Source of the DNA: Chlamydiia bacterium | Lineage (GTDB): Bacteria; Chlamydiota; Chlamydiia; Chlamydiales; 2-12-FULL-49-11 | Direction: 5' to 3' | Length of the DNA: 64,000 nt | NCBI GenBank assembly: GCA_022601435.1 | Contig: JAJACQ010000012.1 | Location: 1-64,000 of the forward strand | Made by a program: the position numbers and the translations under genes | Notes under the pieces: model-generated | What the model saw: only the letters and a program-made list of their open reading frames with translations | What the model was told of the DNA's origin: nothing | Databases searched by the model: none | Part shown: positions 41,901 to 50,380 of the stretch, in pieces | How the letters are laid out: every line of letters begins with the position of its first letter | Numbering within the stretch: position 1 is the first letter of the stretch

Positions 41901-44018
41901 ATGTTAGAAAAAGTATTAGAAATATTTAAGGGTTCTAAATTCTTACAAGCTTTATCCAGGTCAAGTGATCTGATGCTTGCAATGATGGTATTTGTCATAC
42001 TTGGGATGATCATTATTCCCCTACCTCCAGAAGTTTTAGATGTTTTAATTTCTATTAACTTAACAGCCTCATTAATTCTTGTGATGGTTGCCTTATACAT
42101 CGGAAAAGCCACTCAGCTATCCTCTTTTCCATCTATTCTTTTAATCACAACTCTCCTTCGTCTTGGTATTGAGATCTCTGCATCCAGACAAATTCTGTTA
42201 AATGCCTATGCCGGAGAAGTCATCTTTGCCTTTGCAAATCTTGTGGTTGGAGGAAACTTCGTAGTCGGTGGTATCATTTTCTTAATCATTACGATTGTTC
42301 AGTTCATCGTTGTGACCAAAGGTGCCGAGCGTGTAGCTGAAGTTGCAGCTCGTTTTACTTTGGATGCTATGCCTGGTAAGCAGATGAGTATTGATGCTGA
42401 TATGAGATCGGGAATTATTGATTCTGCACAAGCACGATCTTTAAGACTTGCTCTTCAAAAAGAAAGTCAACTTTATGGAGCCATGGATGGTGCTATGAAG
42501 TTTGTTAAAGGGGATGTTATAGCAGGTATCATCATTGCCTTAATTAATATTATTGGTGGACTGATCGTAGGTATCACTATGCATGGCATGCCTGCTATGC
42601 AGGCTGCGCATACATACACTCTATTATCAATTGGTAGTGGCCTTGTTTCTCAGATTCCATCATTGATTATCTCCTTAACTGCCGGTGTAGTTACAACACG
42701 TGTTTCATCAACTGATGATTCAAATGTAGGACGCGATATCACCTCGCAATTATCACAACACCCTAAAGGATTAATGATGGCAGCGGCAATGTTATTATTA
42801 ATCGCTGTTGTTCCTGGGTTTCCTTCCTTATTATTCTTATCAATTGGTGGAGTACTTTTTGGATTTGCTTTTTTTAAGTATTATAAAGGTAAAAAAGAAC
42901 TTGTATTAGCAACTGCCGGGACAGGTGCTGTAATGGAAACAGGTGTTGATGGATCAACTGTAATCAGAGGCGGTGGAGATGAGTTTGCGCTAACTCTTCC
43001 GGTGATTTTAGAAGCAGGTTCTTTCATTGCTGATCTTGTTAAAAAAGATCGCGAAGGAGGAAGATTTATTGAAGAAAAGATTCCTAAAATGCGCGCTGCC
43101 CTATATCAAGATTTAGGCGTACGCTTTCCTGGTGTTCATGTAAGAACAGAGGCCCCTGCTCTTGAAGCTGATGAGTATAGCATCTATTTAAATGAGGTTC
43201 CTTTAATGCGCGGACAAGTGATTCCAGATCACGTTCTAACTTCTGAAACAGAAGATAACCTCCATCGCTACAACATCCCCTTCACAAAATCAAAAAATAT
43301 AATGAACCAACCAGCTTTGTGGGTAAATAAAGAGTACAAGGCAATTCTTGATAAATCTGGAATCAAATATTGGGAAATTTTAGATGTAGTCATTTTACAT
43401 CTTTCTTATTTCTATAGACAATATGCGTCTGAGTTCTTAGGTATTCAAGAAGTTCGTGCTATTTTAGAATTTATAGAGAAAAATTTTCCAGACCTTGTGA
43501 AGGAAGTTTCAAGACTTGTTCCCCTTCAAAAACTCACAGATATCTTCAGACGTTTAATCCAAGAACAAGTCTCTGTAAAAGATTTAAGAACAATTTTAGA
43601 AGCTTTAAGTGAATGGGCTCAAACAGAAAAAGATACCATCTTATTAACTGAATATGTAAGAACCTCATTAAAAAGATATCTAAGCTATAAATATTCAAAA
43701 GGTCAATCTATACTGCCCGTATATCTTTTAGAACCTGAAATTGAAGATATGGTTCGTGGAGCAATCACTGAAACATCATCAGGAACATTTTTACGGCTAG
43801 ATGGTGATTCTATACAGCTCATCCTTCAAGCAATGAGAAATACCGTAAAGCCTACACCCCCAGGTGGCACATCTCCTGTATTACTAACTGCAATTGATGT
43901 GAGGCGCTTTGTTAAGAAGCTTGTAGAAAGTGAGTTTCCAGATTTTGCTGTTTTATCAACTCAAGAAGTTGTTCCCGAAATACGCATACAACCTCTTGGA
44001 AGAATTCAGTTAAGTTAA
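41901..44018 (+). CDS. sctV: Type III secretion export gate protein SctV (CdsV)
   Basis: 705 residues, usual length for the LcrD/FlhA family. About eight membrane segments in the first ~330 residues contain the cytoplasmic FHIPEP-type loop (GKQMSIDADMRSGIID near 158), then a large cytoplasmic domain that forms the nonameric ring and docks chaperone-effector pairs. ARFTLDAMPGKQM is strongly conserved. It starts 9 bp after sctU. Its 3' end overlaps the convergent unknown gene by 4 bp. Confidence 0.96.
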   Translation: MLEKVLEIFKGSKFLQALSRSSDLMLAMMVFVILGMIIIPLPPEVLDVLISINLTASLILVMVALYIGKATQLSSFPSILLITTLLRLGIEISASRQILLNAYAGEVIFAFANLVVGGNFVVGGIIFLIITIVQFIVVTKGAERVAEVAARFTLDAMPGKQMSIDADMRSGIIDSAQARSLRLALQKESQLYGAMDGAMKFVKGDVIAGIIIALINIIGGLIVGITMHGMPAMQAAHTYTLLSIGSGLVSQIPSLIISLTAGVVTTRVSSTDDSNVGRDITSQLSQHPKGLMMAAAMLLLIAVVPGFPSLLFLSIGGVLFGFAFFKYYKGKKELVLATAGTGAVMETGVDGSTVIRGGGDEFALTLPVILEAGSFIADLVKKDREGGRFIEEKIPKMRAALYQDLGVRFPGVHVRTEAPALEADEYSIYLNEVPLMRGQVIPDHVLTSETEDNLHRYNIPFTKSKNIMNQPALWVNKEYKAILDKSGIKYWEILDVVILHLSYFYRQYASEFLGIQEVRAILEFIEKNFPDLVKEVSRLVPLQKLTDIFRRLIQEQVSVKDLRTILEALSEWAQTEKDTILLTEYVRTSLKRYLSYKYSKGQSILPVYLLEPEIEDMVRGAITETSSGTFLRLDGDSIQLILQAMRNTVKPTPPGGTSPVLLTAIDVRRFVKKLVESEFPDFAVLSTQEVVPEIRIQPLGRIQLS

Positions 44019-44839
44019 CATTCTTTCCAAACCAAGAATCTTGCTACATCAGCATCATAGTAAGTTCCTACATCGAAGTAGAGCTCTGAATGCTTTTCTT
44101 GATACATTCCCCTAAAACAAAAAGGAACCAACTGTCCGCCAGTATGACTTACAACATGTCCATCACTTGAAAAATCAATTGTTGCTACCACTTCTTTGGA
44201 TTCTATATCTAATATTTTTCTTAAAGACCCATCTTTATCTAAAACAGGCAAATATGGTTTATTGTCCATGACTACAAGGATAATCTTTTCATTAAAATCT
44301 TTTAACACATAACTATCCATCTCACCTAATACATGTTTAGTAAGAATAAACTTTTTTCGCTCTTCTACAAGGCCACGTGAACAAACAACTTTAGAAATAT
44401 ATTTATCTCTTGAGAAGTAAAACACCTCATTATCTAAACATCTATAAGTCTTGATTTTTCCATATTGATCAAATATATATTCTATACTAAATATATCAGC
44501 TATCTGCTTTTGGTAGATCCCTTTTACATGATCTTTGACTATGTCATTAGACACAAAATCATAAAAATTAGATAAATAAACAGGATCTACTAATTCTGTC
44601 TCTGGAAGTACAATAGAATATGATTCATTTGTATTTAGATTGATTGATGAAATTGCTCTTATCTCATCACCCTCAAAATGATATGTATATATCACTTCAT
44701 TTGGAAGAGAAAAGCTAAACTTTTCAATGCTATCATATAAAACAAGCATCTCGTTAACACTTACTTTCTTAGCTTCAATATTTTCTTTAGAAAATAACGA
44801 CACTGCTATTAACAAACTACAAATCAACGTGTAAATCAT
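44015..44839 (-). CDS. Exported protein with an RHS-core-like C-terminus
   Basis: 274 residues from ATG 44839 (AAGGA upstream; frame opens to 44863). A signal peptide (about residues 1-18) is followed by ~160 unrecognised residues. The last ~70 residues read like a worn RHS repeat-associated core: DKDGSLRKILD...EVVATIDFSSDGHVVSHTG, then PFCFRGMYQEKHSELYFDVG, then TYYDADVARF. Compare the family pattern DHLGSVRxLxDxxGxVVAxYDYDxFG, then FRGQYYDxETGLYYxxxRYYDPxxGRF. RHS proteins form shells around toxins. It lies antisense between sctV and copN, which are adjacent in Chlamydia. Confidence 0.6.
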   Translation of the reverse strand: MIYTLICSLLIAVSLFSKENIEAKKVSVNEMLVLYDSIEKFSFSLPNEVIYTYHFEGDEIRAISSINLNTNESYSIVLPETELVDPVYLSNFYDFVSNDIVKDHVKGIYQKQIADIFSIEYIFDQYGKIKTYRCLDNEVFYFSRDKYISKVVCSRGLVEERKKFILTKHVLGEMDSYVLKDFNEKIILVVMDNKPYLPVLDKDGSLRKILDIESKEVVATIDFSSDGHVVSHTGGQLVPFCFRGMYQEKHSELYFDVGTYYDADVARFLVWKEC

Positions 44840-44929
44840 ATTCTTTCCTTCCCAATTAAACATTTGTGTCTTATTTTTATTAATATAAGAGAAAATGTAA
44901 ACAAAAATTATTAACTTTTAGGGATATAA

Positions 44930-46159
44930 ATGTCTGATTCTTCACATGTTCCGGGTATATCACCCACAGGAGCCTCCTCATCACAAGAGGCTCAGCGTGC
45001 ACATGAACTCGAAATGGAGTCCGAAATAGAAGCTGAAATTATCAATGAAGAATCTCTATTAGAGGGTGAAGATCCTATGTTTGGGCCTATGTTTATGAGT
45101 AAAGAGTCCCAAAATCTTAAAGACCGCCTTAGACATGAAAGCACCAAGCAATCAGAAGAGTCAGATGATGAAGATGAGTTCACCCCAAAACTTATCGATG
45201 ATGTGACAAAACAAGCCCGTACCACCGAAAAGAAAAATCCTGAGATGAATCACAAAGCTCTTCTAGGGATGAAAGCCGACATCAAAGAAACAGATGATGC
45301 CGAAACCATTTATGCAAAAGTCCGTAAGTACTACAAAGATGAGTATTTAGCTGATGAAGCCCTTAAATTCTTAGAAGCAACAACCAACCCTCATACAAAA
45401 TTAGGGCAAAATGTAAGACAGGCACGAATTTTATTAACTACTCGTCATGAACGAGAAGTCAAAGCAGGAAGAAATATCAATGCCACGGCTCAAGAGTTTC
45501 AGAAAAAAGGTTTAGCATCAGCAGGTTCACTCCGAGAGCTTTATCAAGATGTAACCAAAGATCCAAAAGATCCTGCTTCCTTATTTGATGAGCTTAATGA
45601 ATCATTTGACTTTAACAAGATGAAGCAAGTTCTTTCATTCCTTCTTCACTCACTTGGAAAAGATATGAAATCAAAAGGACCTTCTATCTCTGTAGCAGAA
45701 TTATCACGACTATTTGCAGAAACAAGAACAATGCAAGCAATCTTAGGTATTTATAAATTCTTCTATAGCAGAATGAATCTTTTGAAAGAGAGCTTTGCAA
45801 GAGAAAATTTAAAGTTTCCTAAAAGTCTTAACTTTGAACTTCTTTCTAAACTTTTTTCTAAATATATCCAAGAACGATACCCCTCGCCTGATAAGGTTCT
45901 AAGACTTGCCGCCGAGCTCGGTATTGAAGAAGAACTCATCGCACAAATCATCATCTACACCCAATATAGAGATGCTCTACGAGGTGTATCACCAAAACTA
46001 TTCCGCTCTTTAAAACATAGACAAGAACTTTTGATGGCGCTCATAGAAACAATCAGTGAATTAGATGATCTATTAGAAGAAGACGAGGATGAAGAAGACG
46101 ATGAGGACGAAGAAGAAAAGCCAACAAAAGGTTGGAGTCAAAAGGATACAGTGGAGTAA
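44930..46159 (+). CDS. sctW: Type III secretion gatekeeper SctW (CopN/LcrE)
   Basis: 409 residues. The N-terminal ~95 residues are polar with Ser-Gly-Ser-rich sequence (secretion and chaperone-binding region), then a helical body in the YopN/InvE/SepL pattern: ETDDAETIYAKVRKYYKDEYLADEALKFL near 120 and LFDELNESFDFNKMKQVLSFLLHSLGKDM near 225. The tail is strongly acidic (DLLEEDEDEEDDEDEEE). CopN plugs the channel until host contact and can also act in the host cell. The chaperone gene follows 3 bp later. Confidence 0.9.
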   Translation: MSDSSHVPGISPTGASSSQEAQRAHELEMESEIEAEIINEESLLEGEDPMFGPMFMSKESQNLKDRLRHESTKQSEESDDEDEFTPKLIDDVTKQARTTEKKNPEMNHKALLGMKADIKETDDAETIYAKVRKYYKDEYLADEALKFLEATTNPHTKLGQNVRQARILLTTRHEREVKAGRNINATAQEFQKKGLASAGSLRELYQDVTKDPKDPASLFDELNESFDFNKMKQVLSFLLHSLGKDMKSKGPSISVAELSRLFAETRTMQAILGIYKFFYSRMNLLKESFARENLKFPKSLNFELLSKLFSKYIQERYPSPDKVLRLAAELGIEEELIAQIIIYTQYRDALRGVSPKLFRSLKHRQELLMALIETISELDDLLEEDEDEEDDEDEEEKPTKGWSQKDTVE

Positions 46160-46162
46160 AAC

Positions 46163-46621
46163 ATGTCAGTATTTGATGAATTAATTGAAGAGTTATCGGA
46201 TCGTCTAAATATGGACATCTACCCTGATACAAAAAATGTTGTATCCCTTTTAATAGAAAAGAAAGTAAAAATTCAGATTCAACCTGATAACTTTGATGAG
46301 TGGTTAATCATCGGAGCAACAATTGCAGAACTTCCCCCTGGAAAATTCCGTGAGCATATTTTAAAAGATTCATTAAAAGCCAACTTCCTTACAGACAGAC
46401 ATGTTGGAGCCCTTTCATACATGGAAAAAAATAATGCACTTATGATTCACTTAAAATTACCTATTGGATCCGTAAAAATTGATACTGTAATAAGTAATAT
46501 CAAAGCACTGACTAAAAGAGCGCAAAAATGGCAAAAAGCTATTGATGGAGGGCATGCATCGCCAAGCGATGAGCTCCCATCTAAAGAAGCAAGCTCTAAT
46601 AAATCAATCTTTGGGTTTTAA
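46163..46621 (+). CDS. Type III secretion chaperone, Scc1-like (CesT/SycE type)
   Basis: 152 residues. Small acidic protein with the class I chaperone layout (helix, three-stranded sheet, helix): IEELSDRLNMDIYPD, VSLLIEKKVKIQIQPDNFDEWLIIGATIAELPPGKFREHIL, and ALMIHLKLPIGSVKIDTVI. In Chlamydia the gene at this position is scc1, which with Scc4 binds CopN. Likely holds the CopN N-terminus here. Direct neighbour of malQ (0 bp). Confidence 0.85.
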   Translation: MSVFDELIEELSDRLNMDIYPDTKNVVSLLIEKKVKIQIQPDNFDEWLIIGATIAELPPGKFREHILKDSLKANFLTDRHVGALSYMEKNNALMIHLKLPIGSVKIDTVISNIKALTKRAQKWQKAIDGGHASPSDELPSKEASSNKSIFGF

Positions 46622-48229
46622 ATGGAAGAAATAACAGAAGAAGATATCTATTCCCGAATCAAAGAAGGGCCCATACATGAAGCATGGCACCGTATTGGAA
46701 TTAAACATCACCACGGAATAAATATCCCCCTCTTTTCTATACATAGCGAAAATAGCTGCGGTGTTGGCGAATTTTTAGACTTAAAGCTTTTGATTGAATT
46801 TTGTGCCTCGGTCAATATGGGGATCATACAACTCCTCCCTCTTAATGATGCAGGTTATGAAACAAGTCCATATAATGCCGTATCATCGCAAGCACTCGGG
46901 CCTATATACATTTCAATTAGATCTCTTCCATTTGTTAAAAGCGATGAAGACCTTCTTCTTGATCTTGCAGGATTTAAAAGATATACCTACCTTCAAAAAG
47001 TAGCTTACAACGCAGTACTTGCAGCAAAACTTGAGTTTTTGAGAAAGTATTACTATAAGTATTTTGATAACTTTAGTAAAACTCTCACTTACCAAGCTTT
47101 TCTAAAAGACAATCCTTGGCTTCATGATTACGGACTTTTTAAAGCTTTAAAGGATGACTATGCCCATCGGGGATGGTTTTCATGGGAAAAAAAACACCAA
47201 GACATTTCAAAAAGCTATAAAAAACAACTTTTGAAAGAAAAAGAGACAGAAATCAACTTCTACATCTTCCTCCAATTTCTATGTTTTACTCAAATGGAGG
47301 AAGTCAAAGGCTATGCACAAAAAAAAGGTGTCATGCTCAAAGGAGATATTCCTATATTAATAAGCCCAGAAAGTCTTGATGTATGGCACGCCAGAGAGAA
47401 TTTTGATTTAGATTATTCTGCAGGCGCCCCACCAGATATCTTTACACCAACAGGTCAATGTTGGGGTTTTCCGATATACGACTGGAAGCATATTGAAGAA
47501 ACCAAATATTCTTTCTGGGAAAATAGACTCAAGACAGCAGGTTGTTTTTATCATATGTATCGCATAGATCATATCATCGGTCTCTACAGAATATTTGCCA
47601 TCACAAGAGGAAAAGGACCTGAAGCAGGGGTGATGATTCCAGAAGATCCCTCACTTGCTCTCAGACAAGGTGAACACATCCTTAGAAAGTTTTCTTCAAT
47701 AACAAAGATGTTTCCAATCGGAGAAGATCTAGGAGCAGATATTGAATATATAAGAGAATCTCTAGCAAAACAAGCAGTGCCTGGAACAAAGATCCCCCGT
47801 TGGGAAAGAGATCATCTCGGAGATAAAGCATTTATAAAGTACGAAGATTATAATCCATTTAGTGTCACAACTGTCTCAACCCACGACTCAGAAACACTTT
47901 CTCTTTGGTGGGAAAATAACGCAGAAGAAGTAAGGCACTTTACAACAGCGCAAGGAATGAAGTATACAAAGCATCTTACACAAGAACTTCGCTTCCAAAT
48001 GCTCAAGGATTCTCACCACACAAATTCTTTGTTCCACATAAATCTTCTCTCCGAATACCTTGCGCTTTTTAAAGATCTTGTCTGGGAAAATCCCCATGAT
48101 GAACGGATTAACCTTCCCGGAACAGTCCTTCCCTCCAACTGGTGCTATAGATTACGTCCTTCTTTAGAAATGCTTTTAGAGCATAACGATCTTAAAGATA
48201 GTATGAAAAATTGTCTGCCAAAAAAATAA
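46622..48229 (+). CDS. malQ: 4-alpha-glucanotransferase
   Basis: 535 residues, complete amylomaltase (GH77). FSIHSENSCGVGEFLDLK near the start, QLLPLNDAGYETSPYNAVSS, KGDIPILISPESLDVW, the acid/nucleophile region RIDHIIGLYR, and IGEDLGADIEYIR, VSTHDSETLSLWW. It disproportionates maltooligosaccharides in glycogen use. It begins one base after the chaperone stop, so it is co-transcribed with the secretion genes, as in Chlamydia. Confidence 0.96.
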   Translation: MEEITEEDIYSRIKEGPIHEAWHRIGIKHHHGINIPLFSIHSENSCGVGEFLDLKLLIEFCASVNMGIIQLLPLNDAGYETSPYNAVSSQALGPIYISIRSLPFVKSDEDLLLDLAGFKRYTYLQKVAYNAVLAAKLEFLRKYYYKYFDNFSKTLTYQAFLKDNPWLHDYGLFKALKDDYAHRGWFSWEKKHQDISKSYKKQLLKEKETEINFYIFLQFLCFTQMEEVKGYAQKKGVMLKGDIPILISPESLDVWHARENFDLDYSAGAPPDIFTPTGQCWGFPIYDWKHIEETKYSFWENRLKTAGCFYHMYRIDHIIGLYRIFAITRGKGPEAGVMIPEDPSLALRQGEHILRKFSSITKMFPIGEDLGADIEYIRESLAKQAVPGTKIPRWERDHLGDKAFIKYEDYNPFSVTTVSTHDSETLSLWWENNAEEVRHFTTAQGMKYTKHLTQELRFQMLKDSHHTNSLFHINLLSEYLALFKDLVWENPHDERINLPGTVLPSNWCYRLRPSLEMLLEHNDLKDSMKNCLPKK

Positions 48230-48366
48230 TTTTTAACTCTTAAGTATTTATATAAAAGATACATAGAAATTAATATTTGTTTTATAAATTTAAATACTAT
48301 CTTTAAAATACATTATTTTTTATGATCCTTATTCTTAATAAAAAATATGACTAGGAGGTCTACAAA

Positions 48367-50277
48367 ATGAAACGTAACTTAACAAACACTTTACTTATGG
48401 CATCAACGACTTGCCTTTCCCTGTTCAGCGGAATACTAAGTGCCGTTGATCCACTTGATATCGATGATTATCGAAGTCAATTATATAGCGATGTAACTCC
48501 TTTAGAGTATGGATCAGATGAAGAAGGAAAACCTACATATTTAAGGGTTCAAAAATCAACAGGAAATTACCTTTACCTTGGACCAAACTATGTATTCTTT
48601 AACGATCCAGGTGTCTTTTTACTTAGTGGTGAAACAGAAAGTGAGCAAATCCCTGATGGTAGAAAAAGAGAATATGCATACATCACAAGGTTTCTTAAAA
48701 ATGACTATGGAATGGAATGGGGATTTTATACTACTGAGGAAGATGATCTTCATGCAGATGTCTTTATTGAAGGAACCTCAAAAGATATTGGCACAACACT
48801 TGTAGTTAATATAGACGACGAAGAATCAAAAGAGTTTATCATAAATGAAGAAATGCTTACTGATGGTTATTTTCAATTAGATTATTCAAATATAGGTGCT
48901 GGATTTCATAAATTTAAAATTGTGCTCAAAAATCACCAAAGATCTGGATCATTTAAAATCTTTAATGTAAGACTTTCTGGAGAAAAAATTAATTCTTCTT
49001 CTGCTGTACAGATGAGATGGCGCCCAAAAGCAGCTTGGTCAGATTGGTCTAGCTCCAAAAATCCAGATGATGGAAGAGCTTGGATCATGGAACTTTCTAG
49101 TGATAGCAAACTTGGTTTCTTTGGCCCTATTTCAACTAATTTTGGTTATTTTGGCCCTGTTTTTAAAGATGGCGGAAAAGCAAGAAGCATGAATATGTCT
49201 GTTTGGAGCTCAAATAAAAGTTCTGGCCCAAGAGAACTAGATAAACAATCTCACCTTTTAGGAATTGGTTCAAGTGAAGGTTACTTTGGAACATGGTCTC
49301 ATGAGGGAAGAGGTGTAAAAGTAAGAGGTTGGGATAACTTTGAACCCAATACATCAGGAAAATATGTCATTGGCTTAAGATTTACTCAAGATGAAGATTT
49401 TAATACATTTTATGGCTATTTTTGGAATGAAGTGACAAACAAATGGCAACTTTATTCAATCGGAAGAAAAAGAAATGTGGGTCCAATCGATAACATCAAA
49501 ACAAAAAGCTTTATAGAAGTTGTTGGACATACAAGAGAAGAAAGAAGCAATCATGTGATTCGAGAAGTTCAATACAGAGGATGGTTATGCGATTCAGAAG
49601 GTGTTTGGACTGATCTTGATCAAGTAAAAATACCAAGAAAGAAAGGAGTCGGCAATAGACGAAGAATTATCTCTGAAGATGGTGAAAGATTTGTTGTCTC
49701 AACAGGCGGCTATACAAATTATGAGATAAATCCAAATACTTATACTTTAAAAAAGCCTGAAACTACTAAACTTCCAATCTATATGCGACCTAAAAAACTG
49801 CGTGATTTCTATAAAGTTCCATTTATTCCGGTAGTCAGAAATGTATCTCTTGGAGATGATGGTCAATTTACCATCAAGCTAAGACCTAATACAAACTTAA
49901 GCTCCACTGTGAAAGTTTGCTGGGGATCTGAGAATGCATTAAGTAACGCTCCAAACTGGGAACATGAAAAAGAGTTCACAATCGAATCTGGAAAACGCAG
50001 AAGAGTTGTTACTCTGAAAGTACCTGCAACTGAAGATGCTCGTTATTTTAGAGTCTTAGTAAGCAATGAAAAAGCGCAGATGTGGACTTTTGAGACATAT
50101 GATCTCTATCCAGAAGAAGAGGTAGCTGAAGTTCCAGAAGAAGAGGTAGCTGAAGTTCCAGAAGAAGAGGTAGCTGAAGTTCCAGAAGAAGAGGTAGCTG
50201 AAGTTCCGGAAGAGGAAGTTGAAATGCCTGATGAGGATATTGATATGCCCGATGATGAGGTTGAAGTAGACGAATAA
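48367..50277 (+). CDS. Exported DUF3472-like protein with acidic repeat tail
   Basis: 636 residues. Signal peptide (about 1-25, ending SAV). A DUF5077-like N-domain (about 60-205) is followed by a DUF3472-like domain (about 215-400: KLGFFGPISTNFGYFGPVF, SVWSSNKSSGP, EGYFGTWSHEGRGVK). A Fn3-like domain lies at about 490-570. The C-terminal ~55 residues are EEEVAEVP repeats and more acidic sequence. DUF3472 proteins are secreted and uncharacterised, often taken as carbohydrate-binding. AGGAGG lies eight bases before the ATG. A terminator follows at 50305. The tail could bind cations or span the periplasm. Confidence 0.8.
   Translation: MKRNLTNTLLMASTTCLSLFSGILSAVDPLDIDDYRSQLYSDVTPLEYGSDEEGKPTYLRVQKSTGNYLYLGPNYVFFNDPGVFLLSGETESEQIPDGRKREYAYITRFLKNDYGMEWGFYTTEEDDLHADVFIEGTSKDIGTTLVVNIDDEESKEFIINEEMLTDGYFQLDYSNIGAGFHKFKIVLKNHQRSGSFKIFNVRLSGEKINSSSAVQMRWRPKAAWSDWSSSKNPDDGRAWIMELSSDSKLGFFGPISTNFGYFGPVFKDGGKARSMNMSVWSSNKSSGPRELDKQSHLLGIGSSEGYFGTWSHEGRGVKVRGWDNFEPNTSGKYVIGLRFTQDEDFNTFYGYFWNEVTNKWQLYSIGRKRNVGPIDNIKTKSFIEVVGHTREERSNHVIREVQYRGWLCDSEGVWTDLDQVKIPRKKGVGNRRRIISEDGERFVVSTGGYTNYEINPNTYTLKKPETTKLPIYMRPKKLRDFYKVPFIPVVRNVSLGDDGQFTIKLRPNTNLSSTVKVCWGSENALSNAPNWEHEKEFTIESGKRRRVVTLKVPATEDARYFRVLVSNEKAQMWTFETYDLYPEEEVAEVPEEEVAEVPEEEVAEVPEEEVAEVPEEEVEMPDEDIDMPDDEVEVDE
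50110..50205 (+). repeat. 24-bp coding tandem repeat, four exact units
   Basis: Unit CCAGAAGAAGAGGTAGCTGA plus AGTT, starting at 50110, 50134, 50158 and 50182, with a partial fifth unit at 50206. Each encodes the octapeptide PEEEVAEV in the DUF3472-like protein. Exact nucleotide identity means recent expansion; copy number should vary between isolates. Confidence 0.95.
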
Positions 50278-50304
50278 ACCTAATCAACACATATTGGTTT
50301 TCAT

Positions 50305-50334
50305 GCAAAGAGGCTCTGCCTCTTTGCTTTTTTT
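50305..50334 (+). terminator. Rho-independent terminator
   Basis: GCAAAGAGGC (50305-50314), loop TCT, GCCTCTTTGC (50318-50327), then seven T. A 10-bp perfect stem with a T run, directly after the DUF3472-like gene. Confidence 0.92.
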
Positions 50335-50380
50335 GTGATTTCTAATTCTAGATATTATATAGGTTGTTTCCAAATTTTTG

